Assembly (NCBI GenBank): GCA_002730875.1
Contig: PCBI01000005.1
Location: 1,022,588 to 1,086,587 of the forward strand
DNA: 64,000 nt
Source of the DNA: Spirochaetaceae bacterium
Lineage (GTDB): Bacteria; Spirochaetota; Leptospiria; Leptospirales; Leptonemataceae
Direction of reading: 5' to 3'
Each line of letters starts with the position of its first letter. Positions within the stretch are counted from its first letter, which is position 1. Both the position numbers and the translations under genes were made by a program. Positions 33,801 through 43,202 of the stretch are shown one piece after another. The notes beneath the pieces are model-generated. The model did not search any database and had not been told where the DNA came from. It saw nothing but the letters and a program-made list of their open reading frames with translations.

Positions 33801-35897
33801 ATGACTCGGTCCATTCTAAAGACGGTTTTCTGGAACCTGATCATTGCTGCGGCCTACATTGTTTCCGGTCTGTGGGGTCTTCAGCTCGCTTTCGTTGACT
33901 CCAACGTGACCTTGCTCTGGCCGCCCAGCGGGATAGCCATGGCCGGCCTCTGTTACTGGCGGCTCAATGCTGTTCCCGGCATTCTTATAGGCGCCGTGCT
34001 TACCAATCTGCTCAACGGCGCCGATCCGGTAATCGCCACCTCCATCGGGGCCGGCAACACCGTGGGTATGGTGATCGGCTATGGACTGTTGCGCTCCTCC
34101 TATCGCGGCGATATAGATTTCGCCCGATTGCGCGTCGTCATCGCTTTCATCGGGTATGGATCCATTGTAGGCCCGCTTTGCACGGCCCTGTGGGGAACGC
34201 TGAGCCTGTATCTGGCTGGAGTAATCCGCCTGGAGAGTTTTCTGGAAACCGGGCTGATCTGGTGGCTGGGCGATGCCATGGGGGTTTTGGTTCTGGCGCC
34301 GGCGATACTAACGCTAAAGGATCTGCTTAAGCGAGTCAGAAGCCTGGTCCGTGTGGCCGAACTGGCGCTCTTGCTCACCACCGTTACATCCCTTAGCTAC
34401 TTTATCTTCTTTAGCGATCTGGGTATCGTATCCCACTATCCGCTAATCTATCTGGAGTTCCCATTCCTTGTATGGGCCACGATTCGCTTTGGGCCCGGCG
34501 GAGGGGCTTTCCTGATATTGCTTCTGGCATTCTTTTCAGCCACCAGCACTGCGGCGGGGTTGGGACCTTTCACAAGAGACGATGTGCATTCAAGTCTCCT
34601 TTTTTTGCATACGTATCTGAGCCTGTTCGGCTTCACAACCCTCCTTCTGGGTGCGGTAATGGAAGAGAAGCGAGTCTATCTGTTGAACCTGACCGAAGCC
34701 AGCCAGAAGGCTGATGAAGCCAACCGATTAAAATCCGAGTTTTTGGCCAACATGAGCCATGAGATTCGGACTCCGGTGAGCGTGATAATGGGATTCCTAG
34801 AGTTTCTCAAAGATCCCGATCTGTCAGAGGCGGAGAAAAATCATCATATAGAAACCATTCGCAGAAACAGCGAGCACCTTCTTGGCTTGATAAACGATAT
34901 TCTGGACCTTTCACGCATTGAGGCCGGACAGCTACCGGTGGAAAAGCAGATGATCTCTCCGCTCTCCTTTGTGGAAGAGGTATCCGAACCTTTTCGCATT
35001 CGTGCCACGGAGAAGGGCGTGAATTTCTCGATTGTCAACGAAGGAAACATTCCTCGATTCATACTCACCGATCCGCTACGACTGCGACAGGTCCTTTCCA
35101 ACCTGCTGGGTAATGCAGTGAAGTTCACGGACCGTGGTACTATAGGAATGCATGTCACCGGTAGCCATACTCGCACTGGCCTAAAATTAACCTTCGCTGT
35201 GAGCGATACCGGTCCGGGTATGACCGCGGAGCAACTGAAGAAGCTGTTTCAGCCATTCTCCCAGCTGGACACCTCTTCCCGTCGGCGCTTCGGCGGCGCC
35301 GGTCTGGGTCTTGCCATTTCCCGAAGACTTTCCGAGTTAATGCATGGAGAACTGGACGTGACTTCGGAGCCCGATGTAGGCTCGCGATTCAGCCTGACGC
35401 TTCTTTTTTCCCGCGATCAATGTCTCTGGGCTTCGGCTTCCGGAGATGCAAGCCTCGAGCAGCCAGCCAGCGCCAGAACCGAAAGGCTGATTCTCGGGCA
35501 GCCGAGGACTACAAAACCCTCGGCCCTGGTGGTGGAAGATACACCGGACATTCAAGCCCTGTTGAAACGGCAGCTGGAGAGCCTGGGAGCCGAAGTCTTC
35601 ATTGCCGGAGACGGGGAAGAAGCGCTTCAGCAGGTTTACCAACGAAAATTGAAGGAACCGGCTGGACGATTCGACTTGATTCTGATGGATATTCAGATGC
35701 CGGTGATGGACGGTTATGAGACTGTGCGAAGGCTACGGGATACCGGGTACTCCGGCAAGATCGTCGCCTTAACGGCTCATGCAATGGAAGGCGAAGAACG
35801 AAGATGCCTGGAGGCCGGCATGGATGGCTACCTATCCAAACCCGTGGACCGGGCGGGGCTCCGGGAAATACTGGGGCTCAAAGAAAAGAAGGTTTGA
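33801..35897 (+). CDS. MASE1-domain hybrid sensor histidine kinase
   Basis: 698 residues from ATG 33801 (TTG 33759 is an alternative). The N-terminus is a MASE1 membrane sensor of about eight helices (LLWPPSGIAMAGL is typical). Next come HisKA with the phosphorylated His in FLANMSHEIRTP (near residue 320), HATPase (NLLGNAVKFTD; DTGPGM; GGAGLGLAISRRL), and a receiver domain with phospho-Asp in LILMDIQMPVMDGYE (near 628) and Lys in YLSKPVD. No partner regulator is adjacent; downstream lie a membrane protein and a GGDEF enzyme. Confidence 0.92.
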   Translation: MTRSILKTVFWNLIIAAAYIVSGLWGLQLAFVDSNVTLLWPPSGIAMAGLCYWRLNAVPGILIGAVLTNLLNGADPVIATSIGAGNTVGMVIGYGLLRSSYRGDIDFARLRVVIAFIGYGSIVGPLCTALWGTLSLYLAGVIRLESFLETGLIWWLGDAMGVLVLAPAILTLKDLLKRVRSLVRVAELALLLTTVTSLSYFIFFSDLGIVSHYPLIYLEFPFLVWATIRFGPGGGAFLILLLAFFSATSTAAGLGPFTRDDVHSSLLFLHTYLSLFGFTTLLLGAVMEEKRVYLLNLTEASQKADEANRLKSEFLANMSHEIRTPVSVIMGFLEFLKDPDLSEAEKNHHIETIRRNSEHLLGLINDILDLSRIEAGQLPVEKQMISPLSFVEEVSEPFRIRATEKGVNFSIVNEGNIPRFILTDPLRLRQVLSNLLGNAVKFTDRGTIGMHVTGSHTRTGLKLTFAVSDTGPGMTAEQLKKLFQPFSQLDTSSRRRFGGAGLGLAISRRLSELMHGELDVTSEPDVGSRFSLTLLFSRDQCLWASASGDASLEQPASARTERLILGQPRTTKPSALVVEDTPDIQALLKRQLESLGAEVFIAGDGEEALQQVYQRKLKEPAGRFDLILMDIQMPVMDGYETVRRLRDTGYSGKIVALTAHAMEGEERRCLEAGMDGYLSKPVDRAGLREILGLKEKKV

Positions 35898-35958
35898 TGT
35901 CAGTACAGGTTACAAAATAGACTTGCTGTGATGCAATCCTATATCGAGACATAGATCC

Positions 35959-36795
35959 ATGGATAAAGTAGACGCTCGAAAATCGGCTTTTCGCATATCC
36001 ACGGCAATAGACTTTGTCCTGCTTCTTGGTTCGCTGGTAGTAACGGTAATGTGGCTGTTCGATTCGCCGCCACTCTATTCGGAGGACTCTCCGGTAATGT
36101 CTATCTTCACTTCCTTCTCTATCCTTCTGATGGTAGGCAGCAGGCTCGCCCGCAAATTACTATTTGGATGGCCGACGGCATTGACGCTGGCCGTAATCGG
36201 TTTGGTGCTGGGCGGCAACGTTTCCTCCATGTTGATCCATCTTTCCATGCCTCCCGAGCTTCTGCAGTCTTTCGACATTGTCCTTACTTCTGTGATGACA
36301 TCGGTGGGACTGGCCCTGTTCTGTCTTTATGAACTTCTGGTGGCGCTCAGAGAAACGCCACAGAGCACTTTGATTTTTGACGATATTCTACTGCATCTGG
36401 CGCTGGTGCCCGGCGGACTGAGTTTGCTGGGCGTATTGCTTAGCAACCCGACCTATATAAGCGAAGGTAGTGATCCAAGAGTAGGCATTTCTCTTCTGGA
36501 AATGGCCTTCATGGGTGCTTATGCGATTACGGCCGTTTTATCCAATCCTCACCTGTTTCTGTGGCAGTTTTTGGCCGCCTCCTGGGCCAACAGGCTCATC
36601 TTTGCCGCCCTGTTTGCGAATCAATTCATTGCTCCGGTACTGGTGGCCTATGCTTTCAGCAGCGATCTTCCCGTGGCCAGTCCTGGACTGGAATTGTTTG
36701 TGCTTCTGGCCGGGGTGATTGCTACCGTTTCTTTTCTATCCATGCAGGCCTATCTGCAACGAAGGCAGGGGCCCGGCGAAATGGATGCTGCCTGA
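35959..36795 (+). CDS. Multi-pass membrane protein, function unknown
   Basis: 278 residues with about seven hydrophobic helices (for example DFVLLLGSLVVTVMWLF, ALTLAVIGLVLGG, LFVLLAGVIATVSFL). No family recognised. The topology resembles stand-alone sensory membrane modules such as the MASE group. It lies between a MASE1 kinase and a diguanylate cyclase on the same strand, so a signalling role is a reasonable guess, but it has no output domain. Confidence 0.7.
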   Translation: MDKVDARKSAFRISTAIDFVLLLGSLVVTVMWLFDSPPLYSEDSPVMSIFTSFSILLMVGSRLARKLLFGWPTALTLAVIGLVLGGNVSSMLIHLSMPPELLQSFDIVLTSVMTSVGLALFCLYELLVALRETPQSTLIFDDILLHLALVPGGLSLLGVLLSNPTYISEGSDPRVGISLLEMAFMGAYAITAVLSNPHLFLWQFLAASWANRLIFAALFANQFIAPVLVAYAFSSDLPVASPGLELFVLLAGVIATVSFLSMQAYLQRRQGPGEMDAA

Positions 36796-36904
36796 TTCGC
36801 TATCGGAATGCTTTCGGCGGATTTGATAACCGAACCCCCTAATTGTAAGCGCAATCCATAACAACATTGACAGGATACCCCTCTACCCTGCGATTAAGCA
36901 TTCC

Positions 36905-38101
36905 ATGCCCGAATCGTCAGAACAGACTCGGCCGTTGCACGGTGTCTTGCCTGCTTTCAAAGAAAAGAAGGTAGAGCGGGACTTTTTAAGAGCGGATGCG
37001 CGCAGAACCCGACGCTTCATCCGGATGCTGGCGCTTTTGTCCATTGTTATGACGATTTTAACCTGGCATGGTTCCCTGGAACCCCTGGCCCATCGACCGG
37101 ATGCCCGGCTGGTTTCTACCGTCATTCGCGGAATCTTTGCACTTCTATGTGTGGGCCTTCTCTGGTATAGTCAGAAGGACGCTTCCATTTTCAGGATCTA
37201 TGATTTTACTTCGGCGCTGTATCTGGGCTGTGTCCTGATTGTTTCCATGCGGATGTCGGCTATGGAGCAAAATCAAACCGGGCTCATGTGGGAGGTTTTC
37301 TTTGTAAGTCGCGATGGCCTCTTCTCCTGGCTCGTAGTCAGCGCTGCCGTGCTTCTATTCGTGCCCGGTCATTTTGCGATTAACCTTGCCATTTCTTTTG
37401 TAGGCTCGGCGTTTCTCTTTTTCCTACTACTGAAATCAGGGGGCGAGCATCCGCTACAAGCCCTGTATGTCTTTGGAAGCGCGTACTTAATTACAATCGC
37501 CATGAGTGGCCATTTTCAAAGGCTGCAAAGAAAGCATTATCAGCTCATTCTGGATTTACAGGATGCTAACGGTCGTCTGGAGCATCTGGCCAGTACCGAT
37601 GCCCTCACAGGTATCATGAATCGTAGAAGCTTTGTGGAAGCGCTGGAGCGGGAGCACAGGCGATGTATTCGACACCGGGAAGAGATGGCTCTGGTGCTTT
37701 TCGACCTGGATTACTTCAAAGAGATAAACGATAATCACGGCCATCCGGCCGGGGACGCCGTTCTGAAAGCTATGGCGGCGGCTGTTCTGGAGCAGATCCG
37801 TACAGAGGATTACTTCGCGCGCCTGGGGGGCGAAGAATTTGCTCTACTGCTTCCCGAAACCGATCCGCCCCATGCCAATCAGTTTTCCGAAAGAATTCGT
37901 CAGACAATCGAAAACCTGCGCGTAGCATTCCAGAAAAAGCAAATCAGTGTAACCGCCAGCTTCGGCGTAACTTATCTTCATCCGGCAGATAACGATGAAG
38001 ACTCCATATTCATTCGCGCCGACCGCGCGCTCTACGAAGCCAAAAAGAAAGGCCGCAATCAGGTGATGGTTGTGGAGTACTCCGGATCCGAAGCTCTGTA
38101 A
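36905..38101 (+). CDS. Membrane diguanylate cyclase (GGDEF)
   Basis: 398 residues. About six membrane helices (residues ~35-200), a short linker helix (QLILDLQDANGRLEHLAS), then a GGDEF domain starting TDALTGIMNRRSF. The active site is intact as LGGEEFALLLPE (GGEEF near 308). An I-site RTED lies exactly five residues before it, so product inhibition by c-di-GMP is expected. ALYEAKKKGRNQV closes the domain. Confidence 0.93.
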   Translation: MPESSEQTRPLHGVLPAFKEKKVERDFLRADARRTRRFIRMLALLSIVMTILTWHGSLEPLAHRPDARLVSTVIRGIFALLCVGLLWYSQKDASIFRIYDFTSALYLGCVLIVSMRMSAMEQNQTGLMWEVFFVSRDGLFSWLVVSAAVLLFVPGHFAINLAISFVGSAFLFFLLLKSGGEHPLQALYVFGSAYLITIAMSGHFQRLQRKHYQLILDLQDANGRLEHLASTDALTGIMNRRSFVEALEREHRRCIRHREEMALVLFDLDYFKEINDNHGHPAGDAVLKAMAAAVLEQIRTEDYFARLGGEEFALLLPETDPPHANQFSERIRQTIENLRVAFQKKQISVTASFGVTYLHPADNDEDSIFIRADRALYEAKKKGRNQVMVVEYSGSEAL

Positions 38102-38266
38102 GTCTGACCCGGATGGCTATTTAGCTCTTCGGGCGACCGATACAAGGACAAATCGCTTTCGCACCGGCATTAAATCGGCAGTGCCGAAAAGCAGCGTCCG
38201 AATCAGGGCAGGAAGTATATAAATCCGGAGGGTTGGCGGCCAGCGGGACACTCCATCCTGCACGCC

Positions 38267-38310
38267 AAAGCATTCCAAAGCCCTGCAAAGCACCTCAAAG
38301 CACAAAGAAG
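38267..38310. repeat. Short degenerate repeat (CAAAGC)
   Basis: CAAAGC occurs four times about 10 bases apart in the gap between the cyclase gene and the hepT gene (near 38267, 38278, 38288, 38298). No other feature is seen in 38102-38367. Confidence 0.5.
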
Positions 38311-38367
38311 CACCGAAAGGGAACTCGAACAATTCTCGATTACCTGTTTGCGGCACGAATGAAGGAC

Positions 38368-38808
38368 TTAGTCTGGCGTTTGGTGTCGAGCCTTTAAAAA
38401 TCGCCTTACCTGAGATTCGAACTCTTCGAAGTCTGAAAGTCTCTGCCGGGCGTATTCCAGAATGCGGGCCTCGTCAATCTCGGCGTATTCATGCACCAGG
38501 AGGTTTCGTAATCCTGCCATTCCTCGAATAGATCGGGCAAATTCCGGATCGAGAATGCCGGCTTCTGCCATTCGGTTAAACACATCGGCATAGGTATCCA
38601 GACGATTGTATCCCATGGATACCAGGATATGTGAGCCAATATCCAGGACGGATTGTATCATTGTTTGGAGCGCATGTTCGATGGCCAGCAGGCGGCCCGG
38701 ATCACTGCGGAGCTCGTCTTCGGGCAGGGCAGCATAATTGATCACAACGGCAGAACGCTCTCTAATGAGCGCGAGTAATCGCTCAATTCTTTGTTTATCC
38801 AGGCCCAT
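38368..38808 (-). CDS. hepT: HepT-like HEPN toxin (DUF86)
   Basis: 146 residues, helical. HEPN ribonuclease motif RNLLVHEY fits R-x4-H-x-Y exactly; the Tyr is the residue that the partner MntA AMPylates in characterised HepT/MntA systems. The gene follows and overlaps the nucleotidyltransferase gene by 14 bases, the usual arrangement. Likely an RNase toxin that is silenced by its antitoxin. Confidence 0.9.
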   Translation of the reverse strand: MGLDKQRIERLLALIRERSAVVINYAALPEDELRSDPGRLLAIEHALQTMIQSVLDIGSHILVSMGYNRLDTYADVFNRMAEAGILDPEFARSIRGMAGLRNLLVHEYAEIDEARILEYARQRLSDFEEFESQVRRFLKARHQTPD

Positions 38809-39196
38809 AGACTTTTTCCAGAAATGGCTGCATATCCAGATACATGCTCAAGTTCTTTTCTTCGAAGCGGACCAGCGCTGGTTCGTCCCCTATGAAGATC
38901 CTGATGCCCTCTGTTAGAACTCTATGGGCAAGGGCCGGAGGTTGCTCATTGAGGATAAGCAAATCCACATGATTTGTCCCGAGAAGGCGCATAGCGTCCG
39001 ACAACAGGTTCATTCTTAATTCAAGGCCAGACTCCCTGGCCAGTACTGCCAGGTCTATATCGGAGAGATTGTGCGTCTTTCCTGTGGCCTGCGATCCAAA
39101 GATAATGGCAGCCTGCACCTGCGGGTATTCCGACCATAGCGGGGCCAGCGTTTCCTCAATGGACTGTGGAGTCGGTTTGTCCGTCGTATCTGCCAC
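38795..39196 (-). CDS. mntA: MntA-like nucleotidyltransferase antitoxin
   Basis: Minimal nucleotidyltransferase motif GS-x10-DxD is complete (GSQATGKTHNLSDIDLAVL), with a later Asp in HVDLLIL. In known pairs this enzyme adds AMP to the HEPN toxin. GTG 39196 gives 133 residues with the family's usual N-terminus; the frame stays open to 39412 but that extension is Pro/Ser-rich and unlike the family, so I take the shorter form. The start is the least certain point. Confidence 0.82.
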   Translation of the reverse strand: MADTTDKPTPQSIEETLAPLWSEYPQVQAAIIFGSQATGKTHNLSDIDLAVLARESGLELRMNLLSDAMRLLGTNHVDLLILNEQPPALAHRVLTEGIRIFIGDEPALVRFEEKNLSMYLDMQPFLEKVYGPG

Positions 39197-39450
39197 GGCT
39201 GCTTTTGTGGCAGATTGAGAGCATCTGGCAAGTAGAAACGGCGATCCGGAGGGTCGACCTCCCGACGGATTGGTCAATTGGGCGCAGGAAATCTGGTTAC
39301 TCGGTTTGCCGAGCGCAGGGCTTTGTTTTTCAATGCTGGTGCTTTGAGACGGATCGAAATCGGGGTAAGCCCCATTCTGTGCCCGGTAGTCCACCAGGGC
39401 AGCGGCGCACAAAGGTGGCGTCGCAAGGTAAGTGTTGCGGGAAAAGGAGG

Positions 39451-39486
39451 AGAAAAAAGAAAAAGGCCGCCCCGAAGGACGGCCTG
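39451..39486 (-). terminator. Intrinsic terminator of the TonB receptor operon
   Basis: On the minus strand AGGCCG and CGGCCT pair around a TTCG-containing loop, followed by a long T-rich tract (TTTTTCTTTTTT). It lies 27 bases past the stop of the TonB-dependent receptor. Confidence 0.88.
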
Positions 39487-39512
39487 CCGATTCGCATCGC
39501 CTGTAGGCGAGC

Positions 39513-42500
39513 TTAGAATTTGTAAGAAGCAGAGATGGAATAATTGGTCCCAGGTCTGTATCTTCTGAACGGGAGTTCCGTATTGGAGATTGGCACCTCC
39601 TGAGTGCTTTCGTACTTCGCGTTAAGTATGTTTTCTACACTCGCTTTCAAGTTCCAGTTCTCGTTGGGTTGCCACTGAAATACCAGGTCGAGAATTCCGG
39701 TACCCTTTTCGATTACATCTGGCTCTCCTTCTGAGCCGGCCACTTCAATTCGATCGCTGAAGTAATTGTAGAAGAAACCGGCTGACATGGTTTCTTCTTT
39801 GTCGATGTAATACAGGGCCTTGATGTTATACACGAAGTCCGATTGGCCCTGTAGCCGTCGCTCCAGGCTTGTAGGTACCAGAGTCGCTGTAGGATCGAGA
39901 GGACTCAGTGCGCTACCGGCCACAGCCTGCTGCGTCAGCCACTCCTGCACCTCAACCCTGGATTTGATGAAGAACAGGTTGGTCTCGACTTCAATTCGCT
40001 GTAGAAAGCGTTTTCGGAAATCCAGCTCCAGACCTCGGATTTCGCCTTTCTGAGCGTTCGAGTAGGCATATTGCCTGGATCCGTCACCGCCCACTGGCTG
40101 TCCTACAAGTTCGATCGGACTGGACAGCGTCTTGAGGAATACACCGGCTCCTACATACTCGGTGCCGCTCAAATACCACTCCCATCGAAGGTCATAGTTA
40201 TGAATGTAGGTTCTGTCCAGGTTGGCATTTCCTCTTACTCGCTCAGCACCGAAGTAAGGCGTAAAGGCGAACTCGGAAAGCTCTCGCAGGTCAGGCCGTG
40301 AGACCGTTTCGGTATAGGCTGCCCGGATATTCATATCCTTCACTGCTTCCCAGGTAAGGTTGATCGAGGGAAGAATATCTGTTTTCTCTTCAATCCCCAC
40401 GCCATTGTTATTCCTATCGCATATTCCGGCTTGAATCAGGGCGGGCCGAAAGTAACCAATGTCCCCTTCCAGGTTACAGCCGTAGTCAACCTGCAACGTG
40501 GTAGGGTTCGTGTTGTAAGTTCGAGTTTTCTGAAAGCTGTCTTCTACCCTTACACCCCCGGCAAATCTCACGTTAGCGAGGAGTGGCATCTCTGTTTGAA
40601 GAAAATACGCATGGAGTTTCTGCGAAGCATCATATGCATTGAAGCCGCCATTGTTCTCGCGCATCTCATATTCGCCGGAAAAGAGCCTGGCCGGATGAAA
40701 GGTTGCCTCCCCCCCTATTGGCCAGGTCTCGGGTATACCAGGCGCCACTGCTCCGCGGATATAGAAGAAGGATCGAGAACGGAAGTCTTTGGTTCGATCG
40801 ATGGCTTGATAACCAACCTTTACCTTGGACTGCAATCCGGACCACTGCTCGAAAGGCACTTCGTAGGAGACCTTCAGGTCCTCGGAATAATCCTCGGTCT
40901 CTGAGAAAAAGCGACGACCGTCATTACCGAGCCTTAGGAAAGGATCGTTCGTTCCAGAAGACCGGTTCCAGGAGCGGCTTCGCAAGTCAGGTTGATCTCG
41001 TCGGGCCTCGGCAAATGCCAGATGCCATTCAATCAGATGCGGTCGCATGGTCTGGGAATACTGTACCGCATGCTTGCCACCGAACATCTGGTGCATGATT
41101 TCAGATGCTGTGTATTGGCTGGTTTCATTAATGATATCCAGTCTATCAGGTCTCTGAGTATTGCCTATGGTTTCTCTGAATTCCTTTTCTGACTGGGTAC
41201 TGTAGAAGGTCTTGCTAGTAAGCTGCTGATTGTTGCCGAGGTCGAGAGCCAGGTTCAGGTTGTTTCCCCAAAGTACTTCCTCCGTGTATACGTTGGAAGA
41301 GAACAATTGCTGGGGAATCAGGTAGTTGAGCTCATTGGCTGTGATTATCGAAAGCCCGCCTGCATTCTGGGATTCGTAACGAAATTCCTCTTCATTGGTT
41401 TTTCTCCATTTCCGACTATAGGAGGTTCCATAGATATAGCCAAAGCGCATTCCATTTTCGAACGTCTTGCTATCGCCAATGGAAAAAGAAAGCTTTCGAT
41501 CGTAGGGAGCCTTGTGCTCTTTGGGGGTCCAGTCATTGGGGAACTGCGCCGCGCCAAACTGAACGAAGGCTACAGGCAGGCCGCCCAGCGTGTCGCCTTT
41601 CTCAAAAGGAAGGCGATCAGGAAGGGTATCAACAACTTCTGGTATGCCCCAGCGATCGGAGCCAAAACCAAAAAAGTCGTTTGGCCCCAGACCCAGGTAA
41701 TCATTGCCGCCTCGGTCAAGGCTCTTGAATTGCTTTCGTGTTGTGAGAGAGTTCATCCCCAGGCCAATGCCGATGGACATTTCAAATTCGTCGGGATACT
41801 CCCTGGTCTCAACCTTTACGAGACCACCGGAAAACTCCGCAGGATCCTCCGGCATGAAAGTCTTGATCACGCGGATATTCTTGATCAAGGAAGCCGGGAA
41901 TAGGTCCATGGGAACTACTCTTTTTTCCGGGTCCGGAGAAGGGAGCATGGTATCATTCAAGACTGTGTTCGAATATCTCTCCCCCAGGCCCCGGACGAAG
42001 ACATACTTGCCTTCGATAACGGTAATTCCAGTAACCCGTTGCAGTACTTCACCTGCATCCGAGTCGGGGCTCTTGGCCACCGCTTCCTGGCTAATGCCGT
42101 CCGAAACGTTAGGAGCCTTTTTCTGTAGCGCCAGCAATGCGGCTTCAGTGTTGTTCAATGAACGACCGGTTACTACCACCTCGGCCTCCGTTGCCGGGGG
42201 TGTGCCCATGGTAACGTTCAGGCTTACTGCTTGACCCGCTTCAACGGTTACCTGACGGGTTCGCGTTTCAAATCCCACCATCTGAAATGTTACCGTGTAC
42301 TGCCCCGGCGGAAGCTGTATCCGGTACTTACCATCGAAGTCTGTTTGGGCAAATTTGTTTTCGCCCTGTACGATTACAGTAACTCCAAAAGTTGGTTCGC
42401 CAGAAATCGAGTCGATTACCCGTCCTTGAATTACGCCCAGAGGCTGGGCTATCAAAGGTGTAGAGATAATCGAAACGAGAAAGCTGGCCATCAGGGCGAT

Positions 42501-42539
42501 TCGCCATCGACCTTCCATTATTCTTTCTATTGTTCTCAT
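39513..42539 (-). CDS. TonB-dependent outer-membrane receptor
   Basis: About 1008 residues. After the signal peptide (MASFLVSIISTPLIAQ) there is a carboxypeptidase-regulatory-like domain (GVIQGRVIDSISGEPTFGVT), a plug (AVAKSPDSDAGEVLQRVTGI; YVFVRGLGERYSNTVLND) and a long beta-barrel ending in Phe (YSISASYKF), the outer-membrane insertion signal. ATG 42539 fits the signal peptide best; a TTG at 42575 would overlap the upstream gene's stop (TTGA). Substrate unknown; energised by the nearby TonB/ExbBD genes. Confidence 0.93.
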   Translation of the reverse strand: MRTIERIMEGRWRIALMASFLVSIISTPLIAQPLGVIQGRVIDSISGEPTFGVTVIVQGENKFAQTDFDGKYRIQLPPGQYTVTFQMVGFETRTRQVTVEAGQAVSLNVTMGTPPATEAEVVVTGRSLNNTEAALLALQKKAPNVSDGISQEAVAKSPDSDAGEVLQRVTGITVIEGKYVFVRGLGERYSNTVLNDTMLPSPDPEKRVVPMDLFPASLIKNIRVIKTFMPEDPAEFSGGLVKVETREYPDEFEMSIGIGLGMNSLTTRKQFKSLDRGGNDYLGLGPNDFFGFGSDRWGIPEVVDTLPDRLPFEKGDTLGGLPVAFVQFGAAQFPNDWTPKEHKAPYDRKLSFSIGDSKTFENGMRFGYIYGTSYSRKWRKTNEEEFRYESQNAGGLSIITANELNYLIPQQLFSSNVYTEEVLWGNNLNLALDLGNNQQLTSKTFYSTQSEKEFRETIGNTQRPDRLDIINETSQYTASEIMHQMFGGKHAVQYSQTMRPHLIEWHLAFAEARRDQPDLRSRSWNRSSGTNDPFLRLGNDGRRFFSETEDYSEDLKVSYEVPFEQWSGLQSKVKVGYQAIDRTKDFRSRSFFYIRGAVAPGIPETWPIGGEATFHPARLFSGEYEMRENNGGFNAYDASQKLHAYFLQTEMPLLANVRFAGGVRVEDSFQKTRTYNTNPTTLQVDYGCNLEGDIGYFRPALIQAGICDRNNNGVGIEEKTDILPSINLTWEAVKDMNIRAAYTETVSRPDLRELSEFAFTPYFGAERVRGNANLDRTYIHNYDLRWEWYLSGTEYVGAGVFLKTLSSPIELVGQPVGGDGSRQYAYSNAQKGEIRGLELDFRKRFLQRIEVETNLFFIKSRVEVQEWLTQQAVAGSALSPLDPTATLVPTSLERRLQGQSDFVYNIKALYYIDKEETMSAGFFYNYFSDRIEVAGSEGEPDVIEKGTGILDLVFQWQPNENWNLKASVENILNAKYESTQEVPISNTELPFRRYRPGTNYSISASYKF

Positions 42540-42571
42540 TTGCTTATTTTCCCGATTAGTTTTACCAAAAT

Positions 42572-43129
42572 TCAAGGCGCGATCCGCATAACTCGGAATC
42601 GTCCTTCCCTTCCTACGATTAGTTTGATAGATCTGAGTGAGCGAGGCTTGCCATCAGCCGTAACCACTACTCGCTCGAGGTAAATTGCTTCGATGTCTTC
42701 GTACCGCTTACGGCTTTTGATCTCGTAGGATACCAATTCAACGTCTTTACCCTCCAACTGGGAGCGTTGGCGTTCCAACACGATGTTTCGCATCTGGGTA
42801 TCACGTAGCTTCACGGTTTCTGGGTCATTTCCTGCATTCATAGTGAATCGGTCTTCCAGGTGACACCAGTACTGCTCAATGTATTCATCCATTGTTGGCA
42901 GCGCTTCGCTTCCCTTTGTTGAGTAGTCCGCGACAGATTGGAGATAATGATCCAGTGCGTCTTCTATTGATTCGTGGTAATCCACCTGCACGTTCATAGA
43001 TTTCGTGCAGGCCTGCTCCAATTGCTTTCGTCTTGCTGCATTCGGGTCTTCGCTGCATGCGAAAATGAAGCCAGAGAAAAGCAAACTTAAAGAGGTAATG
43101 GGGATTGATGTTCTCGACCTGGTTATCAT
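42572..43129 (-). CDS. Hypothetical lipoprotein upstream of TonB receptor
   Basis: 185 residues. Lipoprotein signal MITRSRTSIPITSLSLLFSG followed by FIFAC (Cys about residue 25). The mature part is charged and Tyr-rich with a C-terminal strand region (YLERVVVTADGKPRSLRSIK). No family recognised. The stop abuts the receptor gene, so both probably share a transcript, and it may assist the receptor at the outer membrane. Confidence 0.75.
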   Translation of the reverse strand: MITRSRTSIPITSLSLLFSGFIFACSEDPNAARRKQLEQACTKSMNVQVDYHESIEDALDHYLQSVADYSTKGSEALPTMDEYIEQYWCHLEDRFTMNAGNDPETVKLRDTQMRNIVLERQRSQLEGKDVELVSYEIKSRKRYEDIEAIYLERVVVTADGKPRSLRSIKLIVGREGRFRVMRIAP

Positions 43130-43161
43130 TTTGTAACTTACCCTTTTTCTGCAGAAACAGA

Positions 43162-43189
43162 AAAGGTCACCGGCGAACCGGTGACCTTT
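43162..43189 (-). terminator. Strong hairpin between the two lipoprotein genes
   Basis: A perfect 12-bp stem (AAAGGTCACCGG / CCGGTGACCTTT) with a TTCG tetraloop on the minus strand, followed by TCTGTTTCTG. It sits just past the beta-helix lipoprotein gene. The U-run is short and broken, so it may act as a partial terminator or 3' stabiliser, letting a share of transcripts continue into the receptor genes. Confidence 0.75.
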
Positions 43190-43202
43190 CGAATACTAAA
43201 CC

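Noticed and set aside
39197..39412. N-terminal extension of the MntA-like antitoxin.
   Set aside because: Pro/Ser-rich sequence unlike the family; no better ribosome-binding site. Kept only as an alternative start.
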